From NCBI GenBank assembly GCA_027886175.1, contig JAJNNQ010000077.1, positions 1,674,001-1,738,000 on the forward strand: DNA of 64,000 nt, given 5' to 3'. Within the stretch, counting starts at the first letter, position 1. Each line of letters starts with the position of its first letter. A model generated the notes under the pieces. It worked only from the letters and a program-made list of their open reading frames with translations. It was not told the DNA's origin and did no database searches. This DNA comes from Phylloscopus collybita (Eukaryota > Chordata > Aves > Passeriformes > Phylloscopidae). Of this stretch, positions 30,871-42,480 are shown piece after piece. The position numbers and the translations under genes were made by a program.

Positions 30871-33240
30871 TCTTTACTGCTGAGTTGCATCAGTATCCTG
30901 GCAATCAAGAAGAGCTTCAAAAAGACATTTCTCTTGCTGAGCTGCTCCTTTCCCAGCTCAGCAGGGCTGAGGGCACTGCCTGCAGGTTCCTGAGAGCAGT
31001 GAAGGAGACAGAGGCTTAAAGAAACTGCAAGGGCTATTCTGAGATTATTCATGGAGAAATCTTCACAACTTCTGAAAATTCAGAACTTCTTCATTTAGAA
31101 ATCTTCACCACTTCTGACACAGTCAGCCTCTGGCTGCAGGGATCTCCTAAAGCTGACCCAGGACAGGACTGAGGTGACTGTAAGGATGGCTCTGCTGCCC
31201 TTTCTGCTTTGGGGGAGGATGTGCTCCAGAGCGGGGCTGCCCTGGGCACCGTCAGAGGGACAGGGCAGGACGGCTCCTGCTGCCAGGGACGGCTGCAGGG
31301 GCTGAAGCTGGGGCTGCAGCCAGGGCTGCCCAGGGCTGTCCTGCACAGCAGCTCCTGCAGCCCTCAGGGCTCTTGGCCAGCCCAGGGCATCTGCCACCTG
31401 CCAGGGGCAGCTCTCAGCCTGCCTGGGAGCTCCCATGGATCTTGGAGGGGAGCAGTGGGTGCAGGGAGTGACTCCTGCCAGGGCAGGTCCTGCTGCTGCT
31501 GCTGCTGTGGAGAGGGTGCTGTGTGTGCCAGGGCTGCTCAGAGCTCCAACTCATGCCCAGGTAGTTTCTAAGGGGACTTGTCATAAGCTCATTCAGGGCA
31601 GGAGTTTCCTGCTTGGGTCTCTGCTTTCCTGAATCTGTGCTCCCACTTTTCCCTGGCTCAGCTTGGTGCCAAGGCAAACTCAGCTGTGCAGGGCAGAGCA
31701 GGGGCTGAGGCTCTTCAACCATCCCACTGAGTTTTCCTGGGAAGCTCAGCAAGTGCCTGCTGCTCCCCAGGCTCCAGATCCATGCAGCATCAGCTTTCCA
31801 TGGTGCCCAGGCCTGGGGGAGCTGTTCTTTAATGCCTGCAGCTGGGAGCAGCTGCAGGGCAGAGCTGGCCCAGGGGCTGGGCTGGGCTCTGGCAGCTGTG
31901 GCAGGGAAGGAGCCCGGGCCCACAGGAACAGCTCGGGCTGGGACAGCTGCAGCAGCAGAGCCCTGGGCAGGGAGGGAGGGAGGCAGTGCTGAGGGCAGTC
32001 CTGCTGCTGCTGCTGCTGCTGCTGCAGGGGAGATGTGGCAGCTGCCAGCCCTGCCCTGCAGGGCAGACACTGGCCTGAGCAGCACAGCTCCTGTGTGCCC
32101 TGGCAGCCAGCACAGCCCTCAGCCCGGGGGCTGGGGGCCCTCAGTCCCCTCCTGGGCCAGCAGAGCAGCTGCAGAGATGAAGGGCATCTCTGCTGCCATG
32201 TGCCCATTCCCTGCTGCCCAGGGCCTGAGGGCCACTGTCCTGCACTGCTGCTGCCTGCACTGCAGGGGCTGGGCAGGGCTGGGCAGGGAAAGGCTTTTCC
32301 TCAGGGCCCGGCTCTCTCTCTCCTTGCCTTGCCCAGCTGCTGCTGCCATTGCTGAGGGGCTCTCTGGGAATGGCACTTCCAGCTGCAGGCTCAGGCCCAG
32401 CCCTTGGGCTCCTCCTGCTCAGGCTGAGCACAGCAGAGGGGTGTCCTGCACACCTGATGGATCCTCAGCCCCTTGGAGGCTGCTGGTGAATTTTACTTTG
32501 CCAGAGGCCTTTTCTTTCTTGAGCTCTTCAGTTCAGAAATTCAGTGAGAAAAGCTCCTAAACATTTGTTCTAAACACCCAAACAGGACAAGCTCCTGGGA
32601 ATATTTCCTCTGCCCTGGGGAGCTCTGGGCAGGGCAGGCTGGCTGGCTGTGAATGAGCTGACTCTCCCAGACTTTGGGAAAGGCAGGAGCCACTCTGTGT
32701 GCCAGGGATCCCTCTGCTCTCAGCAGTGTCTCCTGCCGTTCCAGGGAAACACAGGAGTGGAGCTCAGAAAGGTGCAAGTCCTGAGCAGCTGGGAACAGCA
32801 GAGAGGGACAGAGCAGCTCCCCTCAGTCTACACCAAGGCTCAGACAATCCTCCTGCCTCACTGGACTCTCTGTTCTCCCCAGGTGCAGCAGAATCTCTCG
32901 TTCTGCCCTCTGCAATCCCCATCTCTTTGCCCTGGAAGGCCCCATGCTTTAGGGGCAGATTCTTTGTCCAAGTTCAAACACCAGGACTGGCCCCTGCCCT
33001 CACTGTTCCCCTGCACTTTTTGCAGGGGTGGGCTGACTCCCAGGTTTTCCTGCAGGTCAAGGTCTGGCTCCTCACACAACATTGGCCAGCAGCAATAAGG
33101 ACTACAGCAACCAAGGTAAAGGAAGATTCCCTGAACATAGACGAGGGGGAGGTGTTTAGTGTCAGCAGAGGGTCTGTGACACAGGGCTTTGAGTTTTCTC
33201 TGAGAAATCTTCTGTCAGTTTTCATTGTCTTTCCTCCTTC
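30870..33240. other. GC-rich non-coding DNA upstream of the olfactory receptor, with a CTG microsatellite
   Basis: A mostly GC-rich, Ctg/Cag-rich block. It includes a (CTG)8 run at 32001-32024. At about 32450-32620 there is an inverted copy of the head of module B (ggatcctcagccccttggagg). Long low-complexity open frames on both strands lack domains. It could include 5' UTR exons of the receptor gene. Confidence 0.5.
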
Positions 33241-33268
33241 AAGAGGTTCCAATGTCCAGAGACAGCAA

Positions 33269-34201
33269 ATGTCCAACAGCAGCTCCATCAGCCACTTCCT
33301 CCTGCTGGCATTGGCAGACAGGCGGCAGCTGCAGCTCCTGCACTTCTGCCTCTTCCTGGGCATCTCCCTGGCTGCCCTCCTGGGCAACGGCCTCATCATC
33401 AGCGCCGTAGCCTGCGGCCACCACCTGCACAGCCCCATGTTCTTCTTCCTGCTCAACCTGGCCCTCACTGACCTGGGCTGCATCTGCACCACTGTCCCCA
33501 AAGCCATGCACAATTCCCTCTGGGACACCAGGAACATCTCCTACACAGGATGTGCAGTCCAACTATTTTTTTTTGTCTTTTTTATCTCAGCAGAGGTTTC
33601 CCTGCTGACCATCATGTGCTATGACCGCTACGTGTCCATCTGCAAACCCCTGCACTACGGGACCCTCCTGGGCAGCAGAGCTTGTGCCCACATGGCAGCA
33701 GCTGCCTGGGCCAGTGCCTTTCTCAATGCTCTCATGCATACAGCCAATACATTTTCCCTGCCCCTGTGCCATGGCAATGTCCTGGGCCAGTTCTTCTGTG
33801 ACATTCCACAGATCCTCAAGCTCTCCTGCTCACACTCCAATCTCAGTGAATTTGAGCTCATTGTTTTTTCTATCTGTTTATCACTTGGCTGTTTTGTGTT
33901 CATAGTTTTCTCCTATGTGCAGATCTTCAGGGCTGTGCTGAGGATCCCCTCTGAGCAGGGACGGCACAAAGCCTTTTCCACCTGCCTCCCTCACCTGGCT
34001 GTGCTCTCCCTATTCCTCAGCACAGCAGTGTTTTCCTACCTGAAGCCCCCCTCCATCTCCTCACCATCCCTGGATCTGGCCCTGTCAGTTCTGTACTCGG
34101 TGGTGCCTCCAGCCCTGAACCCCCTCATCTACAGCCTGAGGAACCAGGAGCTCAAGGCTGCAGTGTGGACACTGATGACTGGATGGTGTCAGGAACATTA
34201 A
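33269..34201 (+). CDS. olfactory receptor, OR14-like (avian gamma-c type), intact
   Basis: A G-protein-coupled odorant receptor of 310 residues, the normal length, in one exon. The open frame extends upstream to 32699, but the ATG at 33269 is chosen because it gives the standard short N-terminus (MSNSSS, with an N-glycosylation site at Asn3). It also follows a good splice acceptor (ttcctccttcaag, AG at 33242-33243), as in other OR genes. Hallmarks are GN at residues 39-40 (TM1), LHSPMFFFLLNLALTD at 53-68 (TM2), Cys95 and Cys177 for the extracellular disulfide, CYDRYVSICKPLHY at 117-130 (end of TM3), KAFSTCLPHL at 234-243 (TM6) and PALNPLIYSLRN at 281-292 (TM7). The sequence resembles the OR14 group that expanded in birds. 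No disruptions are seen. It would act in the olfactory neuron plasma membrane through G-olf; the ligand is unknown. It is the only receptor copy in the window. Confidence 0.95.
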   Translation: MSNSSSISHFLLLALADRRQLQLLHFCLFLGISLAALLGNGLIISAVACGHHLHSPMFFFLLNLALTDLGCICTTVPKAMHNSLWDTRNISYTGCAVQLFFFVFFISAEVSLLTIMCYDRYVSICKPLHYGTLLGSRACAHMAAAAWASAFLNALMHTANTFSLPLCHGNVLGQFFCDIPQILKLSCSHSNLSEFELIVFSICLSLGCFVFIVFSYVQIFRAVLRIPSEQGRHKAFSTCLPHLAVLSLFLSTAVFSYLKPPSISSPSLDLALSVLYSVVPPALNPLIYSLRNQELKAAVWTLMTGWCQEH

Positions 34202-34231
34202 ACTGCTGGCCAGTTTCTGTAAATCACTTGT

Positions 34232-34237
34232 AATAAA
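34232..34237 (+). terminator. polyadenylation signal of the olfactory receptor gene
   Basis: AATAAA lies 31 bases after the TAA stop, followed by a GT-rich stretch (gttcttgttggtgtg) typical of cleavage sites. Confidence 0.6.
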
Positions 34238-34239
34238 TG

Positions 34240-35795
34240 TCATCTTTGATAGTTCTTGTTGGTGTGCATATTGATTTTTCCTGTATTTTATATATTTCAT
34301 GATCTCCACAAATAAAAGCCGTTCTTTTTGCAATTTCTCATTTTGTTTCTCTCCAACTCCCTTCTTCCCATGGACTATATCAATGAAGGGCTGTGTTCTT
34401 GGTGGCTTTAAAGGAACTCAAGGATCTCCCAGCCAAGTTTTCAGCAGAGATGCTCCTTTGGTTCCCTTCTCTGCAGCTGCAGCAGCAATGTCTGTGTGCA
34501 GAGCTGGGGGCAGATCAGTGCTGGCACAGCAGCTGTGGCCAGCAGCAGCAGCAGCACTTGGTGCTGCCAGTGCTGCTGCCGTGGCCCTGCCCCGCTGCCC
34601 TCCTGGCCCTGCTGTTGCTGTAGGGCCTGAGTGCTCTCGGGGCCGGGCACAGGGCTGGGGGTGGCAGTGCCGGGGCTGCAGCAGGGACAGGCCATGGGCA
34701 CTGCTGGCACAGCAGCAGTGCTGAGGCCTCAGGCCAGGGCCTGGGGGCTGCAGGCTCCTTGCCCAGGCTCTCTCCACAACACATTGCCCAGGCCAAGGCT
34801 GAGCAGAGAAAAGCCCCGGCAGCAGCCCCAGGCTGGCCGTGGGCAGGCTGGGGGCAAACAGCACGGCTGGGGCTCTGCAAGGGCCCTGGGCAAGCACACG
34901 GCAAGGAGCAGCAGAGCAGGGCCTGATCCATCCCCACTGCGCTGGACACCCCAGGCCAGCGGCCCACAGCCTCCTCATGCACCTGCCAACAACATCCCCC
35001 CTCTGCAGCCCTGGCCTCTCCCCCAGCTCACACAGCTGCCGCAGCCTTGCAGGCACAGCCACGGCAGCACTGCCTCAGGAGCCCCTGTTTGCCCTGCCCA
35101 GAGCAGGCCTGAGCACCCCCATGGGGTTGGTGTGGGGAGATGAAGCTGAGGGAGCACAAATGCCAGCAGGGCCTGGGGCCAGGAAGGGCTGGGCCACAGC
35201 AGGGAAACCCCTCAGGTTTGTGGTGGCCTCTGAAGTCAGAGCCAGAAAGTTTGTTCCCAGCAGCTGTGAGTTTGCTGTGCCACTGCAGATGTTGTTGCTC
35301 AGAGCCAGGGCTGCCTGGCAGCCACCCCCAAACTGCCCTGACCATTCCCTTTGCTTCACCTTGGCTGTTTTTGCACTTCACTGCTCCAGATTCCTTCCTC
35401 TTCCCCACCCTTGTTCCCTCTCCTGCAAACAGCCCATGCCTGGTTGCCCTTTCCTCTCTGGCCCCACTCCCCATTTCAGTTCCTTACTTGGCACCATGGG
35501 AACGTCCCTTGGGGAGCAGGATCATCCTCCAAGTGCTTCAGGAATTATCTGCAGGCTCCTGCAGTAGCTGCTGCTGCTCCCTTGCCAGAGGCACCCCAGG
35601 CCAGAGGGGCACATCTGGGCTGCTGTGTCTGCCTGTGGGGCTCCCTGTTGTGGGCAATGAGGAGGAGCTGCAGAGGCTCTGCAGGACTGACAGGATGGGC
35701 TTTGGGGCTGTGAGGAGAAGCTGAGGCACCTGGGCTGCTGCACTTTCAGAAGAGGAGGCCCAGGGCTCCTCCTGCAACTGCTGCAAGGGGGCGTT
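34240..35795. other. GC-rich non-coding DNA downstream of the olfactory receptor
   Basis: About 1.5 kb rich in ctgcagc and cagcag words, open by composition in several frames, with no domain recognised. It shares phrases (agaaaagccccggcagc, ctgcagctgcagcagcaatg) with 12570-12600, 51480 and 62260, so it is probably a family of dispersed GC-rich repeats. Confidence 0.45.
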
Positions 35796-35796
35796 T

Positions 35797-36415
35797 CAGA
35801 GAATCCCTGAATCAGCAAGGTTGGAAAAGACCTTGGACATCATCAAGTCCAACCTGTGCCCTGAAACCACCCTGTATCCCCTGAGCCTCCTGTTCTCCAG
35901 GATAAACAACCCCAGCTCCCTCAGCCACTCCTCACAGGACTTGTGTTCCAGACCCCTCACCAGCCTTGTTGCCCTTCTCTGGACACGCTCCAGCCCATCC
36001 ATGTCCTTTCTAAACTGGCAATCCCAGAACTGGACACAGCACTCCAGGTGCTGCCCAACCAGTGCTGAGCACAGGGGAAGAATCCCTGTCCTGCTCCTGC
36101 TGGCCACACCATTCCTGATCCAGGCCAGGAGCCATTGGCATTCTTGGCCACCTGGGCACACTGCTGCCTCATGTCCAGCCTGCTGTCCATCAGTCCCTTC
36201 AGGTCCCTTTCTGCCTGGCTGCTGTCCAGCCGCTCTGTCCCCAGCCTGGAGCACTGCAGGGGTTGTTGTGGCCAAAGTGCAGGACCTGGCACTTGGTCTT
36301 GTTCAAGCTGACATTGTTGGATTTGGGCCCTGGATCCAGCCTGTACAGGGCCCTGTGCAGAGCCCTCCTGCCCTCCAGCAGATCCACACTCCCAGCCAAC
36401 TTGCTGTCACTGTGG
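35797..36415 (-). mobile_element. CR1 LINE, 3' part (reverse transcriptase C-terminus and 3' end)
   Basis: The minus strand reads [17 protein letters not shown], then [38 protein letters not shown] and [19 protein letters not shown], then LRELGLF, in the order of the CR1 ORF2 C-terminus but across more than one frame. The 3' end has the CR1-typical gttggaaaagaccttggacatcatcaag (minus strand 3' UTR) at about 35818-35847. It is 5'-truncated, as most CR1 copies are. Confidence 0.85.
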
Positions 36416-37350
36416 TTCCATGAGGCCCTAGAGTGTCATCATGGTCTCCATGATTCCATGAGGCCTGCCAGTGTCAGAATGTCCCTTTGGTTCCAAGGGA
36501 CACTTTGGTGTCACAAAGTCCCTTGGATCCTTGGGCCCTGCAGTGTCACAATGGATCTTTGGTTCCAGGAGGTCTGGCAGTGCAGCAATGGTCTCCCTGG
36601 TTCCACAGTGTCACAATGGCCTCTTGCTCCCAAGTGGCACCACGATGTCAAACATGTTTCCTTCGTTCCAGGAGTCCCTGAGGAGCAACCCTGGCCCCTT
36701 GGTTCCATGGTATCCTGCAGTGTCACAATGGCCCCATCAGGGTCCAATTGGGACACGAGGTCCTGCTCTGTCCCAATTCTCTGCATGGTTCCACAAGGCC
36801 CTGCAGTGTCACAGTGGCCTCTTGGTTCCATGAGGCCTGAGAGGGCCACCATGAATTCCTTGGTGCTGCAGTGTCACAGTGGCCTCTTGGTTCCATGAGG
36901 CCTGAGAGGGCCACCATGAATTCCTTGGTGCTGCAGTGTCACAGAGGAGCCCTGGTCACACAAGATCCTGCAGTGTCACCAGGGACCCTTGGTTCCATGG
37001 GGCACCACAGGGTCACAGTTGTTCCCTCAGTTCCAAGAGTCCTTGCCATGGAACAATGGCCCCTTGATTCCATTGGGCCCCAGGCTCTCCCAAGGCTCTC
37101 CTTGGTTCTGCAGTGGCACAATGGCCCCTTGGTTCCACAAGGCCTCTCAGTGTCACAGTGGCCTCTGTGCTCCCACCAGGACCCAGACTGTCCCCATGGA
37201 CTCCTTGCTTCCATTCAGCCCCACAGTGTCACAGTGGCCCCTTGGCTCTGTGGTGCCACGTCGTACACAGTGCCACTCTGGTCCTCTGAGTGCCACCAGG
37301 CCCTGCAGTGTCACCATGGCCCCTTGCTTCCCCAGGGCCCTACAGTATCC
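36415..37350 (+). repeat. 37-bp satellite array
   Basis: Forward-oriented copies of the 37-bp satellite, starting inside the CR1 5' break. It contains a perfect local duplication (about 36810-36875 repeated at 36876-36941), which shows recent turnover. Confidence 0.85.
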
Positions 37351-37365
37351 CCATCATCAGAGAAT

Positions 37366-38966
37366 TGTTACAAATGAGGTCAAACAACTAGGTCTATTTT
37401 AGTTAGCAGCAATTTTATTGAATAACAGTTTAGTATAAATGAATAAAATTTAGTGAATATATTGAAGTATATATATATAGGGCAGTTATAAACTAAGTAT
37501 GATGAAGGTTTGCATAAAGTTTTGGATAAAACATAAGCAAAACCAGTCGGGATACAGGGAGGGTTTCTCATTCTGCCTCACGTACAAAACAGAGCAATTC
37601 AAACTAAAGTTATATACCATATATATTATTTTTATATATATATATTTTTTTTTATATATATATATAATATATTATTATATATTATATATTATTATTATAT
37701 ATTATTATTATATATTATACAACATTAATATATTATATATATTATATATATTATTATATAATTAAAATATATATTATATATCATTAATTTTCCCCCTAAA
37801 TTTCCACCTATTTTTGATTCATGACGAGGTCATGTCTCAAACACTCACACAAACATAAAATCACCTCTCCTCAGCTGCCTGAGCCCCTTGCAGCACCACC
37901 ACTCCTGCAGCCCTTGGAGTGTGAGCTCACGTCATCAGCGCGCCTTCACGTACACCTAAACACAAATACAGACACACACCTGCCTCTACCCCACCCAGCC
38001 CCATGGTACTCACAGTCTCCTTTTCTCACAAGGATCTTTGTACACAAAGAAGTTTTATGGGTACCTCCACCTTTAGCCAGCACTCTTTAAGAGAGCCTTT
38101 CTGCTTGTGTGTTATTGTAATTGGAACTCCTTCTCCAAGGGAGCCCAGTCTGGCCTTGGAATCATCTTATCTTAATGGTGGGGAGCTCCCTCCCCAGGAC
38201 TAGCTGTCCTTCCCCCAGACTTGGAGTTCCCAGGTTTCAGCATCAAATTTGTTATAAATGTAAATAAAATAAAAAACAAATTTAAAATTTAGCAACAATT
38301 TTAATAGCAAGGTAATAAGCATATACAAAAATTTGGCAATGACTAATTAAGTCTGGTTAAGGTTCTCATAAGACAGAAGCAAAACCGACTGGGGTATGGT
38401 GAGGGCTTCTCACCCCACCTCAGGTACAAAACAGAGCAATTCTGACTACATTTATATACTATCTGCTAATACATATTCATCAATATTTCCTGTCAGTTTC
38501 CTCCTATTTCCCATTCTAAAAATCCACGTCACTGTACTTCATGGTGCATGCTTCACTTGTTGTTAGGGGGTCTTGTGTCTTCTTTTGGTGGTCTTTTGGA
38601 TGAAGGCTCAGAGTCTTCCTCGTTGTCCTCTGGGTAACCTTACAGGTTGCACAGGTGCCCCAAGCCTTGTGTTATGTTAGCAAACATCATATTCCAAAAA
38701 TAAGCCTTAAATAAAAACACAACTTAAATTCTGTACCTGGGACCATCCCAATTGTCCATCTCAAGGCTGATTTTCCAATTATCCCAAGACCTATTCCATT
38801 TTGAGATATTACTTATCTGAAATTACATCCTGTACTCTGTTGGTTTTTTTTTCATAAACATCTGCAAACATCTGTTTTGTAACAGTAATCACATATCAAT
38901 TGTCTTTTTCTAAAATATTGATATAGTTACAATTTAGTTAGCACAAAATCATACTCATTTATCACA
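37366..38966 (-). mobile_element. degraded LTR element on the minus strand with a primer-binding-site-like sequence
   Basis: A full-looking LTR lies at 38250-38966; read on minus it starts TGTGATAAATGA and ends CATTTATAACA. A related, diverged repeat starts at 37366. Immediately inside the right LTR the minus strand reads TGATGCTGAAACCTGGGA (complement of 38228-38245), which resembles a primer binding site for tRNA-Phe. The internal part is almost gone: 37820-38200 has no retroviral frame. A tata microsatellite has expanded at 37610-37790 inside the left repeat. Confidence 0.65.
37610..37790. repeat. TATA/TATTAT microsatellite
   Basis: Nearly pure A/T sequence with (TA)n and (TAT)n runs, inserted within the left LTR copy of the element at 37366-38966. 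Confidence 0.9.
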
Positions 38967-38999
38967 TTCCATATTATTGGCATGCCCCTCTTGAATCCA

Positions 39000-39618
39000 C
39001 AACATCGCTATGGACCATTGGTTCCATGTGGCCCTGCTGTGTCACAATGGATTCTTGGATCCATGAAGCCCAACTGTTTCACAACTGACCCTTGATTCCA
39101 TGAGGTTCTGTCAAAATGGTCTCCTTGGTTCTGGACTGTAACAATGGACCCTTGATTCCATGAGGTTCCATGATGTCACAATGGTCTCCTTGGTTCCATG
39201 TGGCCCTGCTGTGTCACAATGGCCGCTTGGTTCCATGAGCTTCCCTAGTGTCACCATGGTCTCCTTGGATCTGCATTGTCACAATGGACAATTGGTTTCA
39301 TGGAACCCTGCTGTGTCACAGTGAAGCCTTAGTGCCATGAGGTTCTGTAGTTGGACAATGGTCTCTTTGGTTCAACGACACTTTGGAGTGTAACAATGGC
39401 AGCTCAGTTCCCTGAGCTTCCATAGTGTCAACAATTATCTCCTTGTTTCTGCCATGTTGTAATGAACCCTTGGTTCCATGAGGTTCCTAAATGTCACTGG
39501 TCTCCTTGCTTCCAGGTGTCCCTGCTGTGTCACCACAGCCCCTTGGTTCCATGAGTTTCTGTACTGTCAACAATGGTTCCTTTGTTCCAATGAGGCCTTG
39601 CTCTGTCACAATGGACCC
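39000..39618 (+). repeat. 37-bp satellite array interrupted by the provirus
   Basis: Diverged forward-oriented 37-bp units. The last unit runs into the 5' LTR at 39619. Similar units resume at 48260, after the provirus and about 450 bp of other sequence. Confidence 0.8.
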
Positions 39619-39942
39619 TGGCGTTGGCAGTTAGAGTCCTGCACGGAAGATACCGGGTCTGTACGGGCAGTTAGGATCCCCACCTCTCCGCGTGTTCTTA
39701 CCAAATCCTGTTGCACCTCACGGACCCCCACAGCCATGACGCAGACGTGTAGCGTCCATAAACGAAGCTGCGCGCCAAATAATAAGTACACTCCACCGTC
39801 TGCCGTATCGGTGTCTGCGAGTGGTCTGTCCAGCATGTTCTATGTGTGCCAAAAGTAGTGACTGGCTGTAGCCCTGCTGAACCAGGTCACCACTACCGGC
39901 TCTTGCCCCGCGTGCCCACAACACGCGCGGCCTCCGGTAGCA
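39619..39942 (+). repeat. 5' LTR of the full-length provirus
   Basis: Starts TGGCGTTGGC, ends CTCCGGTAGCA, about 324 bp. It aligns with the 3' LTR at 47511-47803 through shared blocks (cacctctccgcg/cgcctctccccg, gttcttacc, gcgtccataaa, gaaccaggtc) but is strongly diverged from it and lacks a clean AATAAA. Confidence 0.8.
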
Positions 39943-39944
39943 AT

Positions 39945-39962
39945 TGGTGCTGAAACTCCGGC
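39945..39962 (+). other. retroviral primer binding site
   Basis: TGGTGCTGAAACTCCGGC starts two bases after the LTR. It resembles a tRNA-Phe-complementary site with about four mismatches, so the primer assignment is tentative. Confidence 0.5.
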
Positions 39963-40069
39963 GAAAGAAGGAGTAGTGTGGCTTTGGGTTTCGCGCTGGT
40001 CAGTGGATGGGTGGCTGGAGCAGCGGGACTGACTTCAGCAACCGGAGACGTCCGGAGAACCTCCCAGTC

Positions 40070-42460
40070 ATGGACGCGCTGGAGCAGGTTGTATGTGTAA
40101 TTTATAATCAGTGGAAAATTAGCTGTAAGGCTAAGCATTTCAGGTCCGCAGTCGTCCAGTTAATCAAATCATGTGTCATAGAAAGTCCCGTTGATATTCT
40201 TCACAGTGAATGCTGGGACAATTGTACCAAAGCTTTAGCACGTGATGTTTTAATTACGGGCTCTAGCAAAACATTAAAAAGCTGGGGAAAAGTTACCGAG
40301 GCGCTTCGTAAAGCACTCGATGAACAAACCGCGTGGAAAGCTGCCCAGGCGTGCCTGCGAACCACACCGAAGATCGGGGTCGGGGCAGCAATACAGACTC
40401 AAATCGGGGATTTTTCTGCGGGGTCTGGTTCGCGTCGGCGAAGCGGCGAGGCTCTTTCGTGTTCGCCACGGTCCCTCAGTCCCACACACACTCCGTCATC
40501 GACTGCAGAGACGGCACCTGTCCTGGACACGCGAACTGCTCGCGTGCCCATCTCAGCGCCGACAAATCAGTCCATGTCGACCGCTGAACACGGCCGGCGG
40601 CACAAAAATGGTCACAATCACGAATTTGGTCACGGTCATGACTGTGCAAACCCAAATACGGATCGGGACAGACCCCCACCATATGCGCCACAACATGGCG
40701 CCGGGGAAGAAGGAGGGCAGAGCGAGGATTGTATTCCTGCCACACACATGTGTGGTGGGACACTCGAGGGGAGCGAGGCGGAGACCTCAAGCAGTGAGGG
40801 GGAGGAGAGCTCACAGCCCGAGCTCGGGGCACACCCATGACTCGAGCTGAGTGCACGCCCAAGGGATCCTTCTTGTTACAGTAACCGATCACCAGCAGGT
40901 GGGCGCAGACACAGACACGAGCAGAGGCAGGAGAGAGGGAGACCAGCCCACAAGAAGGAACAGGAGCCGAGCTGAGTGCAAAAGCTCCACAAACAAAAAG
41001 TCCCTTGCTACACTACTTCTTCCTCTGACACAGAGGCTTCAACAGATGATAGTGGGCACACGGTACACACAGAGTATCACTCCCTGCACACTCTAAAGCA
41101 CAAAAAGAGGCAGAAATCACACAGACACCACAAGTATCAGGACAGTTCAAGCTCAGACACTGATAGAGAGAGAGTGTCAGTTTTTCTTGCCAAACATGCC
41201 AACCCATTCACGCTACCTGCAACTGCCAAAAAGCCAAAAAAGCACATGCCACTTACCGATTGGAGAGAGATCCAAACGGCTTGTGCAGAACTTACTCCAT
41301 CCACAGTGCAAGCCTTTCCAGTCAGAAGGGTTGACAACAACCTGCCCAACTATTCTCCAGTCAACCCAAAGGAAGTGCAGGCAGTGGTGAAGGCCATAGC
41401 CAAGAAGGGGATCAATTCAGCTATGGTTTCAACCTTGCTAGATGGCCTCTTCAGCAATGACGACATGTTCCCCTTCGACATCAAGCAGATTTGCCGGATG
41501 ATTTTCTATGGGGCAGCAATGATTGTCTTTAAGCAGGAATGGGATGATAACCGCCTGAATATGCTAGCCAGAGCCACAGGTGACCAACATCCCTTGAGAA
41601 ATTCTAACATACAGCGGCCGATGGGCAAGGACCCCCAGATGGTCAGCCCACAAGCACAAGCTCAAGGACTGAGAGCTTCAGAAGTTGCAGCCACCACCAG
41701 AGCACCCAGAGAAGCCGTCTGTGCTGCGTGCAGGATCGTGGCCAAGCCAGCACCGTGATCCACCATGAAGCAAGGTGAAAGTGAGAGCTTCACACAGTTC
41801 ATGGACAGACAGCAGGCTACTGTAGACGCCTCATATTTGCCAGCAGAGGCAAAGGGACCAGTCGTGGCAGGATGCTTGTGGTAGCAATGCAACCAAGCCA
41901 CAAAAGATATCTTGCGTTCCGTGCCACCAGGTGCCAGCATCGCGGCGATGATCAAGCACATCGTAAGAGAGGAGAACATAGTCCCTGTCCAAGCTGCAGT
42001 AGGTGCCGCCTTAGCTCCGATCCCAGCTGCAGTTCGTGCTGCCGTGGCAGAAGTAATGGCTGCAAGAGCCTGTCCAGAGCAATCAGCGCCGCCAGGTCCT
42101 CCGTTCCAAGGGAGACAAAGAGGTCCCTGTTGGACTTGTGGCAGGAAAGGCCATGTAGCCAGGGAATGCAGGTCCAAGAAGCAGGGAAGCAGGCAGGGGA
42201 GGGGGTAGACGGGCCACATGCAGCCTCCTCCCAGTGGATATACCCAACGGCCCAGCCAGACCAGCCAGCAGCCCACAAATCCCTTGCCTTCTCCAAAACC
42301 CACCAGTCTCATGGCTCAGTCATGGCCTCCGCAAATGGCATTTCCTCCACCGGTGACTTATCCAGGCTCGTCTGCTTCAATGCCACCAGCGAACAATTCT
42401 GAAGATAATACCCTTGGGTGGCCTTGGCAATCTAATGCAGGTCCTGCAGCCCCCCACTAG
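40070..42460 (+). pseudogene. gag: endogenous retrovirus gag (matrix, capsid, nucleocapsid), broken by stop codons
   Basis: Gag builds the virion core. Start ATG 40070 (MDALEQVV). The matrix-like region (LKSWGKVTEALRKALDEQ) is followed by a late-domain-type PPPY motif near 40675. A Ser/His-rich linker leads to capsid, with a major-homology-like stretch at 41765 (KQGESESFTQFMDR). One CCHC zinc knuckle is at 42128-42169 (CWTCGRKGHVAREC), then a Pro-rich tail. The frame is the same throughout and shows no indel. It is interrupted by TGA at 40838, 40973 and 41756 and TAG at 41882 and 42206 before TAG 42458. Many retroviruses have two knuckles; only one is seen. It cannot make full-length Gag as it stands. 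Confidence 0.85.
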
Positions 42461-42480
42461 CATGGGGAATCTGTTGAGAA

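Noticed and set aside
32699..33268. Upstream extension of the olfactory receptor frame by 190 codons
   Set aside because: The family starts with a short N-terminus, and a splice acceptor lies just before ATG 33269. The upstream open frame is non-conserved GC-rich sequence.
33239..33562. Minus-strand frame overlapping the receptor
   Set aside because: A shadow of the receptor codons on the other strand; no independent features.
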